This document shows positions 42,140 to 54,500 of a stretch of DNA of 64,000 nt, piece after piece (positions within the stretch are counted from its first letter, which is position 1; the number at the start of each line of letters is the position of its first letter). Below the pieces are notes generated by a model. That model had not been told where the DNA came from. It saw only the letters and a list, made by a program, of their open reading frames with translations, and ran no database searches. The DNA comes from Schistosoma mansoni. Its lineage: Eukaryota > Platyhelminthes > Trematoda > Strigeidida > Schistosomatidae. Both the position numbers and the translations under genes were made by a program. Location: positions 33,848,295 to 33,912,294 of the forward strand of contig NC_031496.1 in NCBI RefSeq assembly GCF_000237925.1, given 5' to 3'.

Positions 42140-42440
42140 TTATAGTTGAAATCGTGAATCAATTGAAGCTAGAACACCATAGAAAACCTGGAAGCACTGG
42201 ACCTTAACACTGTTAGATGCCAGTCGGCTTAGTGGTCTAGAGGTTAAGCGCTTGCGCGCGAGACTGATAAATCCTGGGTTCGAATCTCGCGAGGTTGGAT
42301 CGTAGATGCGCACTGCCGAGGAGTTCCACAATAGGACGAAACAGCTGTCCAGTGCTTCCAGGTTTTCCATGGTGGTCTAGCTTGAATTGACTCATGATCT
42401 CAACTATTGGAATTACTGTAATATCTACAAAACCCCTTCT
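42140..42440 (+). repeat. Family C ribozyme SINE, best tRNA-like core
   Basis: Inverted ends (AATTGAAGCTAG and CTAGCTTGAATT). The tRNA-like core has an A-box region TTAGTGGTCTAGAGGTTAAG (about 42229) and B box GGTTCGAATCT (42277-42287). The 3' end is ACAAAACCCCTTCTG. It lies downstream of the membrane protein stop. Confidence 0.75.
42311..42354 (+). ncRNA. Hammerhead motif with a core change
   Basis: Stem I CACTG/CAGTG, GAAA, stem III CAGCTG and GTC are kept, but the core is CCGAGGA. The conserved U is C, which in known hammerheads abolishes or strongly lowers cleavage. Confidence 0.6.
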
Positions 42441-42984
42441 GAAATTAGCTTTAACACTAAAAATATTATGACTAAGCATATTTGAGTAGATGGGAACAGT
42501 AACAAAATTACAAATCAAAAGAAAGATGACATACTGAGCCAAATAATCTATCATAACCTGTACAAACAGTGAAAATAACATACAACCCATTAGTAGCACA
42601 TGATTCTAATTAGTTTCTGTAGTCAATGATAGGAATTTCAGCTTTGAATCCAAATTATTTTCACTTCCACAGTTCTTCTTACTCAAACACATTAATTCTA
42701 CTTGTATGAACTAGTGTCATCAAAAAAAAATATATATATATATTGAGTTTTAGTTAGAATAACCTCTGGACTTCACTCGGTAAATGAATATTCATCACAA
42801 AGTAATTGTATTCCGATTAACGGAATTATACTCGATATAAATATTTCCTTGAAATGAATAAAAAAATCCAAGTGATAATATCTGGAAGGGTATTTGTTAT
42901 CCCATTTATTTATATTCGTATGTTTATTAAAACCTATTTATAGCGATTCAATTTCATAGTTATATAATATACCCTTGTGGGCAC

Positions 42985-43190
42985 CGGCTTTCAGGAGAAC
43001 CAGACACCATTCACATGACAACGCAAACAGTGCAGCTCAATCCTGTTTAACAGGAGAGCCAGACACCGCCCTCATGCTTAACCCGAGCAGTACAGCTCCA
43101 TCCCGGCCCCACAAGAGAACCAGACCCTATATGGGCTTCATCACTACAATCTGAACAATACAGCTCAATCGTGTGGCGCAACCACACAGA
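42985..43190. repeat. Three-unit degenerate tandem repeat, unit about 60-67 bp
   Basis: Units start CAGGAGAACCAGACACC, CAGGAGAGCCAGACACC and CAAGAGAACCAGACCC, and each contains CAGCTC. GC content is higher than its surroundings. No coding sense; may be part of an unrecognised element. Confidence 0.65.
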
Positions 43191-43199
43191 TATCAAGCA

Positions 43200-44640
43200 C
43201 CCTGGTGGACCAATAGCCATTCAATACTCGCTTATTAATAAGTGCTTCCTCTTATCTATTAAGCAAAACTTGAATAATTAATGACATCATATTGAAAAGC
43301 TGTTAGGGATCATTTATGTCAAATTCAATGTACAAGAAGGAAAATCAATCTTAATTTCGTTTTTGTCAACTTCAACGAATTTCCGTAATTTCTATCCATT
43401 AACTTTTAGTGTACGTTAGTTGTATCTAGTTATTTGATTCTAATGTATTTTTCCTTGTAATAGTTACTTCATCATTAATTTGTATGCAGTGACAACTTTT
43501 CAGTTAATAAAACTGTTATTAGTAGTCTTTGAATTGAAATATATCTGATTTAGTTTGGATACACATTCAGTCCTAGTTGATCATGTCCAATAAACCTTAC
43601 CAAAATTCATCTTATGGAGCATCTGGGAGCTAGAGACGAGTAGAGTTGTTGGATATGATATATAGCAATTGTTATTAGTTTTCGATTACTCCCCCCCTTC
43701 TCTGCAACAAAGAGATTATAAATGTACACCAAGCTTCAACGATCTAGTATAATAAGAGAATAAAATTTCTGATTGCCGCATTATGCTAATATTATACAAT
43801 AATACGATCGGTGACCGGAATAATACTATCATGACTGGATACTTGATTGATATACTGATCACACTATACCAGATACACGATTCACAACCAAATATGAAGA
43901 AAAACAGACAATATGCTACATAATACTTTATTCAGCACAAATATGAGCAGTCTACACTAAGCTTCGAATATAAATCAATATTAGGGAGAAAATTACATAA
44001 TCAATAGACGGGAAGTTGTGTCGGTCTACGCTTAGTGGCCAGTAGCACTTATTTTCACTAGCCACAAATTGCGATCGCATCTAGGCTTTGACACTTTTCA
44101 TGAAACGAAACGAAAAGCAGAGAGTTCGTGGTGTACAAATTTGTCTGAGTATGAAACATAAGATCTTAGTGAAGTTACGGAACCAAGATATGTATCATAC
44201 AGGTTTCCTACCGTCAGTAGGATTCTTTACAACGGTTCTTTACAATGTACAAACACAGAATTTCTTGTCGGACTAAAACCTACGTATTTAACTTACAAGT
44301 TTAATTCACACAACAATGTAGCAGTTAAATAGAACAAGTTAATTTACCTTTAAAATCCCAGTCAAGCTTATCTAAATTTTATATCAAATAAACTATTTTT
44401 TACCGACCGAAATAGACCTTTATAAGAAGTGTCATGGCTTTGTGAAGAAAGAGAACAAAACTATTTTCGATCATAACATAGACAAGAAGTCCTCTATAGA
44501 ACTTCATGTTTAGCAATTATAACAGTTAATACTCTTTCCTTGTTTTACGTCCTACTTTGCTAATTCTCTTTCTCACTATGATGTAAAATACATTGAGACA
44601 CATTCGCACCGGATATCACATTGTCTACTTATGATTCGAA
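43200..44640. other. Spacer between convergent genes, nothing recognised
   Basis: AT-rich. AATAAA occurs near 43507 and 43584 and could end the membrane protein transcript. TTTATT near 43928 could be a minus-strand poly(A) signal for CCT1. No exon was recognised. Confidence 0.4.
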
Positions 44641-44654
44641 ATTAGATTAATTTC

Positions 44655-44960
44655 ATGAATAAATCAATGTTAGACCACCATTGAAAAACCGGAAGCAATG
44701 AAAGGCCGTTTCGTCCTAGTATGGGACTCCTCAGGCAATGGAGGACGGTCGCGCAATGTCGTGGATCGGTTGAAGTTAGACATTAACATCGTTGAATGCT
44801 GGCTCAGGTTAAGCGTTCACAGGCGAGACCAGTCTTGCGTTCGAATCCCGTGTGCGGGATAGTGGCTCCGCGCCACTGAGGGGTGTCCTACTAGGACGAA
44901 ACGACCATCCAGTTCTTTCAGATTTTAAATGGTGGTCTAACACTGATCCATTCATGATAC
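44655..44960. repeat. Family C ribozyme SINE with two opposed hammerheads
   Basis: The left arm holds a minus-strand hammerhead core (CTGAGGA at 44734-44728, GAAA at 44712-44709). The right arm holds a plus-strand one (CTGAGGG, GAAA near 44900). Between them lies a tRNA-like core with B box GTTCGAATCCC. Stem I of the left and the core of the right have changed, so both look inactive. Confidence 0.7.
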
Positions 44961-45093
44961 TAATCTACGCTAAACAATCTCTACAGCCCGTTACTGATAA
45001 TTTCAAATTAGCATAAAACATAATCTCAAGTTATGTAACACATATATTTCTTCCAACAAACGATAGAAATATATCAACTGTGATCGAATTCAG

Positions 45094-45286
45094 TTAATAA
45101 CCACATTCATCACCATCGTGATCAGGTTGTTTTTCTTCTTTTAATTTAATCAAATCATCAATTCGTAGAATAGTAATAGCGGCTTCAGTAGCAAATTTTA
45201 AACTTTTAATTTTAGAGACAAGTGGTTCAAAAACACCTATTTCTTTGCAGTCAGCTACATATTGATTATTTAAGTCTAATCCCCAC
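45094..45286 (-). CDS. CCT1: CCT1 exon 7 and stop
   Basis: The split codon gives Trp, followed by a second Trp: [20 protein letters not shown], then [20 protein letters not shown], and a His/Asp/Gly-rich tail ending ECGY and TAA at 45096-45094. Acceptor TTTTCAG. Confidence 0.94.
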
Positions 45287-45524
45287 CTGAAAAGATGAAA
45301 AATAAAAGGGATAAAAATGTCAGTCTATCAAGGAATAGAACAACTTGTGAAAGTCAGTAAGGTATAACCTCACTAACAAAACTTAACAAGATTGTTAGCG
45401 AAAGTTGTAGTGAATCACATCACTTGTAACATAATAACACTTTCATGTGTTAAAAGGCTAAAGTAAATGAGTAGTTAATAATAAGTAGTATAAATATATA
45501 TGCACAATTAACTTGGAAATAAGG

Positions 45525-45570
<46 letters not shown>

Positions 45571-48500
45571 TGGACTTAACTGGCTGGGCTAGGCAGTAGC
45601 AGGGCCGATAAGCACTCTAGACTGCTTGTACGGTTTTCATGTGTCACTGTTCCAATCGATAATTCGCTGCTCTTTGATTGGCGGTTTTATCATGTCATAC
45701 GTTAGCAAGGCATCCACTCCGCCACAAGTTATAACAAATACATAAATCTTTCTTAGATATGTTTCTTTATGGTAAGTAAATCAAACTCAACTTTATGCTT
45801 TTAGTAACTTATGAAACATTGAAAAGCATCCAATACGATGGATTACAAACAAACTAGAAAAATTGTCAATATACAGTTAATTTCATTCCAATTACTCAGT
45901 TATCAATTTACATCTTGCAATGACATGAATAAGTTACGCATATACCTGATGGAATTCAGGTACATCAAGCTGACCAGTCCCACGTTGGACTAAATGTTCG
46001 TCCCGGATTGTACTGTTAGTTACAATCCATCTCATTTAAAAATACAATGATTATTTGTTGTTTACCTATTCATGTTCTGTAGGTTTAAAAATCCAGTACT
46101 TCCCGGGAGTCCTATTGTTATACATCATGGCAGCAGGAATTAAACAACTGATTGCAAGACAATCAGTCAAAAAGTAGAACCTTATACGTATGTACATTGG
46201 TTCAAGTTGACATACCTCATTAGCACAGAGATATAAAATTGTCACACCAAACTCCACAATAATACAGGTAGTTACAGTATCAATCGTAATAGAAAAGATT
46301 GGGCATCGAACATGTGATTCGAGAAAATAAAAATTAATTTAATAAGAACACAAACAAAACTATGGGGAATTTAGAAGCTCAGAATTTGGCGTAAGACAGA
46401 GAATGAATGGACCTGCATCATTGCAAACAATCTTGAGCCATGTCACTCAAAGTCATTAACCGTTGTTTATGATAATGACGAGGACAGTAACCAAGTAGTT
46501 TACACCTGTAAACATAACTCAGTCAAACTGTCAATGATTTCTTGAATTGATTGCCCTTATGTTTCTTCAACCTACTCCTACAACAGACATCATCCGTTCA
46601 GGTAGGCGGTTGTTTGACACACGTAACACATTTACCAACCACCTCAGTTGATAAAGATTTACTACTTCACCAATCAATTTGCTATGTTTACTTAGTACTC
46701 TACTACTAACCTATGCATTGCTCACTCCGTGGTCCCAAACTGCACGAGCAATACCTTCTAGACAGCCATGATCGAATACCAGTAACCTGCGAATATTCTC
46801 TATTCTTAACGACCATGTTTCACACCCATAAAATGAGATGAGGTGAATAGCTGCGCAGTAAACTCGCTCTTTAGCTGGAATATGGATATGTCGCGTACGC
46901 CACAAGTGACACAAGTTTGTAAAAGCCAATCGAGCCCTCGGAATACATGTTGAGGTTTCGAGAGATCAGACCAACAAGATTGACGAGACTCTCAAGATAA
47001 GTTAAACGATTGATGCATTTAACTACCTCACTTCCTATCAATAATTCAGGTGATGACGCAAACCAATCCTGATATATTTTACGTTTGGAGAGAGCATCGC
47101 ATTACCAACATGCAAGCATTTTTAAGGTAGTCAGAAGACTCGGAATTATGTCGGCTTCTTCACCAAACAGAACTATATCATCAAGTCAACAAGTTAATCT
47201 CCTTCTGGTAGAAGATCAACTTCTGGATAGTCAGACGATAAGTGTTATCCCCAAAAGCATATTGATGGAAACGTTAAGTGAAAATGGAGAAAGCGGACAA
47301 CCCTGACGAACACAACTTGAAGTAACCAATTCGGACGTCAGTTAGCTATAAGTGTCTGATAAGAGAGCCTGTAAAAGGTATTGAGGCTAATATTTTATAC
47401 ACCTTATTATTCAAACTGATTCTTCTTTGGTTGTCGTAAGAGGATTTTTGTCCTTTCTTATAGACTGGGACGATCAACGATCGAGGCCAATCAGATTTTA
47501 GCTAAGATCTCAGTTAATCTATATGTTGAAACTGGACCACATTCCTTAAAAATCTAAGTCAGTCAGCTACAACGTAGGACCGGGTACATATATGCATCGG
47601 TCCAAGTTGCCACACCTCATTAGCATAAGATGAACACCACATTCATAGTAGTTACTTCAATGGCAGTAATATATAAAAAATTGTATTTAAGGATATAATA
47701 CCGGAAGAGAGAATTCGTTCCTAGAAAGAAAGGTCTAAAGCAATTTTAATCTCATAGTATAAGGCAAAACAAAGAGTGTATACACCTACGCCATCGTGAT
47801 TCATTCTGAGCCATGTTATCTCGGGGGTTAGTCGATCAGGTCCTGTTGCTTTTCTTCGCTTTAGATTACCTATTACCTTTTCAACCTGACCAAGGGTTGG
47901 AGGACTTACATCAATTTCCTATTCAGGTTGCTTGAGTAACTGAAGTATGGCTAAAGGCCAGTTGAACAGTTCCCTAAGGTGTTCTACCATCAAATGATCC
48001 AATCTCCTGAATCGAGAGTGAATAATAGTCCCGTCTTTTTCCGAAATAATGTCACTAACAACCGTATTTTGTTGATGAGAAGACAACTTAACACTAAGGT
48101 GCAACATATTGAATATTGAAATAATGATGATGTTATTCTACAGCTGTTCATACACACACATACACATTATGAAAATAATCAGTAATATAGACACACACTG
48201 GAAATGCTTTACATAGAAGCTGGTTTGAATTTGACTGATATGATCATAATTAACCTTTTTAAATAAAAATATCCATACAAGCGACCAGATAAGCAAAAGA
48301 ACGAGAATAAAAAGAATACCGTTGGTTGTGTTTTGAGTTCATATGAAGCTTACTTTGTTGTTCTAGACATCATCAATGCTTATTTCACGTAAAAATGAGC
48401 TATTCACTGACTACATAAGCCCTGTAGACATTATTTGACTTACCTTCCGATTACTTTATCCGCTAACGGTGACAAGAATGACTTATTTAAAGAAATAACT

Positions 48501-51500
48501 CTTTAATATCTATTTACTATGTACTGATCCGATGGATAGTTTATAAGTTAAAGACTTATTCGACTCCATCCTATGTTTAGCCACTAAAATCCGTAGAAGT
48601 ATCGACATCTTTTAAAAACGTACTTAGAGAACACTTAAATTAGTAACTTACCACTTGTAATGAGCTTGATCAGGTTTACTTTGACTTGAATTGTGACAAG
48701 ATCGCAAACGTGCAACTAGTTCAGTTGAATCGACACCAGCATTCACAGCCAACTGTTTCGGAATAGAAAGCATAGCTCGAGCGAATTCAGCAATAGCTAG
48801 CTGTTCACGTGAACTTAAGGTTAAAGCATAATTTTCCAGATAGATTGAGACTGCTGTTTCACAAGCCCCAGCACCAGGTACAATGCGTTTGCTTTCCAGG
48901 ACTCGTTTGACCACCTGACAAAATTAAAATTAACTATGAGTCACAAAATGGAACTTTCTAGTCTGCAAGTCAAACATAACGATACTTTACTTGTTATGTA
49001 TGGGTATAATACATCTAACATCATTTACCGAAGTGGATGGAAATCTAATGGTAGTGTGTATGGTGCGGTTGATGAAAAAAAGTGAGTAATTCGATATGAT
49101 TCTGAATATTAGACGTATTTCAGTGCCGATTTTTTTGTGCAAACGTATTCTGTCCATTTCATTTGCGGACAATTAAATTTCAAATGAATGGCAAATATAA
49201 AACCGATCAAGTAAACGATTATGCAGCTAATAGGTTTCTATCAGGATCAATTGTACGAAAAGATTGCAGATTAGGAAAACTGAGTAGGATTTGGGATAAT
49301 TCATTAATGAAGGTGAACTTAGAGCGAAAAATGGACTCGACATAATAAAGTTACTAAAATGACAAATTATACATCGAAACCTTCAAAGATTAAAGAGGCA
49401 TGTCAAAGAAATATTTAATAATGATTGAACGCTACGATAAGGATCACGGCAGCTTATGATAAACCTATAAAAAGTGAGTATAAATTTACCAAGAGGAAAG
49501 CTTTTGCATTTTTAACGGAAATAACGAAGTGGTAATGCAAAATAATAAGACATATCTTTAGATAGGTCGTGTAGTAGCCAATAAATTATCATTAGCAATC
49601 GGTTAAATTCTAATATTTCAACGTACATTGAAATAATGGAGCTTAGAGTGACAATCTAGAGACACTGAGTATGATAACTAATTTACTTAAACAAGAGAGT
49701 ATCCCTTAGATTAATAACCGAAACAATGGAAACCAAAGCATCCAGCTGACTTGAACCCTGGCTAACACCTAGACGTTAGACAACTGTTTCTAAGGTTCCG
49801 GACTAGGGGTGTTTATACCAATGCATGGCATTATTCCATGAAGTCATTGACTGTTTGTCTGAGCCATGTTGGTAGACACAGACAACCTAGTTGTGCTTCC
49901 CATAGTGTGATTAGTGGTTTGAGACGTATAATACGGTTTAGAATCGGTCACAATGATGCAGATGCATTTACTATATGTTTCTTCCTGTGATCTTGAACCC
50001 CTTCATACATAACTTTTTATTCAGTCTTCTTGAAATATATTCTTAATGCTTAGTTTTTCTGACCATCATTGGTACTAAGACTATTTCAACTCGTTTACTA
50101 TTCTGCTTTTGTTGATGTTATTATTATTTAAACCCATAAACATTAGTACAAAGAGGTATCAAATATATATGCGCTCAAACCAAAGCAGGTGGCTATTTTA
50201 GGAGGCCAATCTCCAAGCCGCCTTTGACCTACAGGTCTAATCCACGAAGCAGTGGAGCAACGCTGGATGTAGTTTCATGGTAGCTGGTGACTAACAATAG
50301 GTTCATACGCCATTTTTCCCTCGGGATTCTATAGCCCATGTGCATCACTGGTTGGGAATCTAGGTTTTCCCACTGCTCTAGGTGGGTCTTCCATATCTAC
50401 CGACCCGGTTAAAGCGCTGGACCAGGCATATATTGATAAAGTATGGCAATTTGAGCAAACAAATATTTGCCACAGGTCGTACACTAATTGAGTGCCTCAG
50501 ACTAGTGTAAACGTAGTTAGTCCCAAACCTACAGTGGTCCACGTTTTCTGCAACCTGTCATTATTAAAAACAATGATTGCCTCTAGCTTTTCCTTACGTC
50601 ACGGACTACAATCATCTTACTGAGAAGTAAAAATCAGTTGGACGGTGAATTAAGCTAACAAACAACAGACGGAGAATAAGTCAAAGGATACAGATGAATA
50701 TTTACAAAATATTAAAGTACTATGATGACTAGAAAGTTTTCAACGCTTAGTGTGATGATCAGGTGATACGGCAGTTAATAAATTTACACCAGTCTTAGTA
50801 TGCATTATCAATCAGATTAGGGCTGCTGGATTGGAAAAAACTAAATGTAGTTCGATTCATAAGTGATAACAGTCTGTGAAGTTATTACCCATTGGAGCCT
50901 ATCAACTTGTCTAGTTGGGTTATATTAAATAAACGTTAAATATAATGGAATACATCGGATGATACGGTTATGCAAATGCAAAATAAAACCTGTTGGACAA
51001 TAAACCACTTTATGTTGAAAAAGGAGATCTAAAAATGTACAAGTATCATTATGTGAACAATGAATCTGTATTTAAATATATAACTTAACAGATGAATTGT
51101 TCCTCTACTTGTAAGACAGAAAAATATCAGAATAATAATAAAATAATGGACATTGACACTAACCAGAAGTGCATCATGTAAAGATCGTTCCATTTCATCG
51201 ACATAAAAGTCATTAGCACCTCGTAAAATGATACTTGCCGATGGATGAACTTTAGGACCTCTCAGTATAATTAATTCATCATCACATATGCGTTCTTGAG
51301 ATACCTCCTCTGCCTAAACCGAAAATAAAAAAATTGTTTTGAATTAACTACACTGAAATAAATAGATGAATTACATTTCCTAATTTTGTTGGATCGAAAA
51401 CTTCATCACCTTCCATATCTGCTAAGCTAACAATAAGCTGACCTCCAGTTGCTTTTGCCATATTTTTCAAATCAACTTTTTTGCATCGTCGTACAGCCAT

Positions 51501-54500
51501 TGCATTAACTTCAACAAAATACTTCATGCATAGATCATCGATTCCACCAGTTGTAAGAATAACATTAGCACCAGCATTAAGAATCTTTTGTATACGTTCT
51601 TTTGTGATATCAGCTTCACGTTGACGGATAGCCTCCAGTTGGGCAGGATCCTTAACCACAACCTGTTATAATAAATAATTTGGGAAAAATAATGAAAAAA
51701 TAAAAGTCGTTATTTTGTTAACAATTTAATTTGATGATACAAAAAACTTCCTAACCAAATTTTTGTCGAGTTGTGGGATGAGCCACTCAAAAGGTTTCAA
51801 AAAAAGTGAATTCTTAATGTTACAAAACAGTTTAACGAAAATGATCACTTTGATAAGTTTAGTGGATCAAACAGTTTGCGACAGCTGTCATAGAAGAATA
51901 TCAAATGTCATGATATACAATTATGAGACTGATTATTTAGCTTTATGTTTGGGATGATAATCCGACTGGTGTTGGCACCTTGAAACTCTCACTCACTGGT
52001 AGCTTTTATATTTTGTAAATTTCACCCTGGGAGCTTCCATATCTTACATTATTTAGCGACGCAAGGACTGGGCGGATAGTCCACAGGTGACTAGCTGACA
52101 AAATAGAATCATGATATGAAAGAAAAATGTATTGGACTAGCATTTTGGTTCCGTTACGGTTCTTTGCAACTAAGTGATTCAGTTTGCTACCAATCATGAC
52201 TCAATTGAAGTCGGTAGTGATTTCGCTGTTGCTTTCTACTACGTTCTAGTTCAGTAAAATATTTTACATGACATTTCGTATTTATCATTTTTAATCGATT
52301 TCTTAATATTTCGAATATCATGATTTTCATATTAAACATACTTGAACTCCCAATTTCATTTTAACTTTTTGTAAGCTGAAATCCAGAAAGGCAATTTTCG
52401 CCTTCTTTATTATTCGTGGCATTTGTTGGCTGGCAGCTGTGCAATTGAGAGCATAACCATCTATCAACATGCTCTCTGACATGGATCGTCCATGAGCTTT
52501 CAGAATGTTAACTGCTTTTATGGGATAAACAGGACCTTTGGGGCCTCCAGAGACTTCAACAGCCATAAGTGCATCCACAGCCATTTGTGAAAACATGTCG
52601 GCATCTCTAAAATTAATAATGTGTACAACCGAAGTGAATAACTTACAAATTGATAAGCTTGCTTGACATAGCTGTTCGTGCCACATTTATTAGCCCAGCC
52701 TTACCCAGCTTATTTACATCATATGCCATGTGTTCCTGTATGTACTTACAAGCTTCTCGACAGGCCAACCGATAACCATTGATTACTGTGGTAGGATGAA
52801 CAAAACGAGAAATCAATTCGTCTGCATTCTTGAGCAGTGCAGCAGCCAGAATTACAACAGATGTTGTCCCATCCCCAACTTCTTCATCTTGTAATTGTGC
52901 AAGCTGAACAAGAATTTTTGCTGCAGGGTGCTCAACGTCAAGCAATTTCAAGATAGTGGCCCCATCGTTGGTGATTGTCACGTCTCCAACGTCATCTACC
53001 AGCATTTTATCAAGACCGACAGGACCTAGGCTGGTCTTAACGATGTTAGCGATTGAGCAAGCAGCGAGAACTGCAATTAGAACGAAAATTTATTTAAAAA
53101 CGAGTAAACTTAAGTAGAACATCATATCAATTGCATATGGTTAAAGATGATTTCTATTGCTACTTAACCTTCCCACATATGAGTTTAGGGAGGTAAGTAA
53201 TAGGTTCATTGTAATCCACGTTAATGAGCTACCCCAAGTGATGATCTAACTTGCTACAATAGTTAGAGCTATCCCAAAACCGACTGGATTCAAATGACTA
53301 GAGAACTAATGAATTATTGAAGTCCAAACCTCTTAGCAAAGTTATCTCGTAAACGGTGAAACCATTAAATAACTGTATGATTGTCTAGTCGTTGAAATAG
53401 CTTCAGAGAGAAAAGCATACTTCCACGATATGGTGAATAACAATAAGCAAACAGTATGAATGGAGAACACAATGCAAAATATTACCATTAGTTTTTAAGT
53501 GACGTGGGTATATCTAGATTGGTTGAGATAACATTTTAATTTAAGTCCTTAACTATGCATTTTTTTAATAGACCATGAATTATGGTCAGAAACAAAGTAG
53601 AAACTTATCACACACACCAATGAGGCTACTGATGAGTTACAGAATAACGACCATTGATTTTATGACTAAAACCAGTTGTTAACAACTTTATAGAACGTTG
53701 ACGACTGAAAATATTCTGAGATCAATTGGTTTAAATATATAAGCCGAAGTGGTTCACTACTAAAATTTGACCGCTAATTTCGCCTTAGCTATATACCGCT
53801 ATACCAATCTTCCAGTTATTAATGGAAACGCCAGGTGTTTCATAAGTAACTGATCAAATAAATCCAACCTTTTTATATTTCTACTTCATTGGAAATGTTT
53901 CATAGCTGTTATGTAATATAATGCATTTTTTGAACGGTCAGATTAACTTTACCACATAACATTTACGATATGGTTAGTACTTAGGAGAATGTCAAAAATG
54001 TTTTCGTCTATATCACAATCCTATCAATCGTTACAAAATAAAGGTTTACCATTAGGTTTTGATGCATGTATGTGTTAGCGGGACATAGATTGGATTAAAG
54101 CATGTTTCATGCATGATGGTGTTGCTGCGCGCTGATTGGCTAATTCTAAACTAATCAGCCCGGGCAAATTATCGGAGAGAAATCTAGAAGCTTTTTATGT
54201 ATATACTATAAATAGATGAACGTTATTCAAATCAGTGATTCCTGTTCAAAGTGTTCTGATTTTGGGGTCTTGTCGAGTGTCATCGTATAAGAATACTAAG
54301 CAATAGGAATAGCTGGGTCGTTTATTAGCAAAATACAATTATAACAGTATGGATGCTCGTGCATACCGAATTTGATAGGTTTACTTTTAGTTCATTTTGA
54401 AAAGTCTGTTTTTTCTGATCTCAAAAATGGAGTCAAATCATAAAAAACTCCACAATATTTGATGCAATCGGTCAGATTAACTTTCCCAGTTAATATGACG

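Noticed and set aside
46066-46257. A minus-strand 63-codon gene
   Set aside because: It is the RTE 3' region; the same frame occurs at 30870-30673.
51763-51957. Plus-strand frame inside CCT1
   Set aside because: Lies in intron 3 of CCT1 with no homology.
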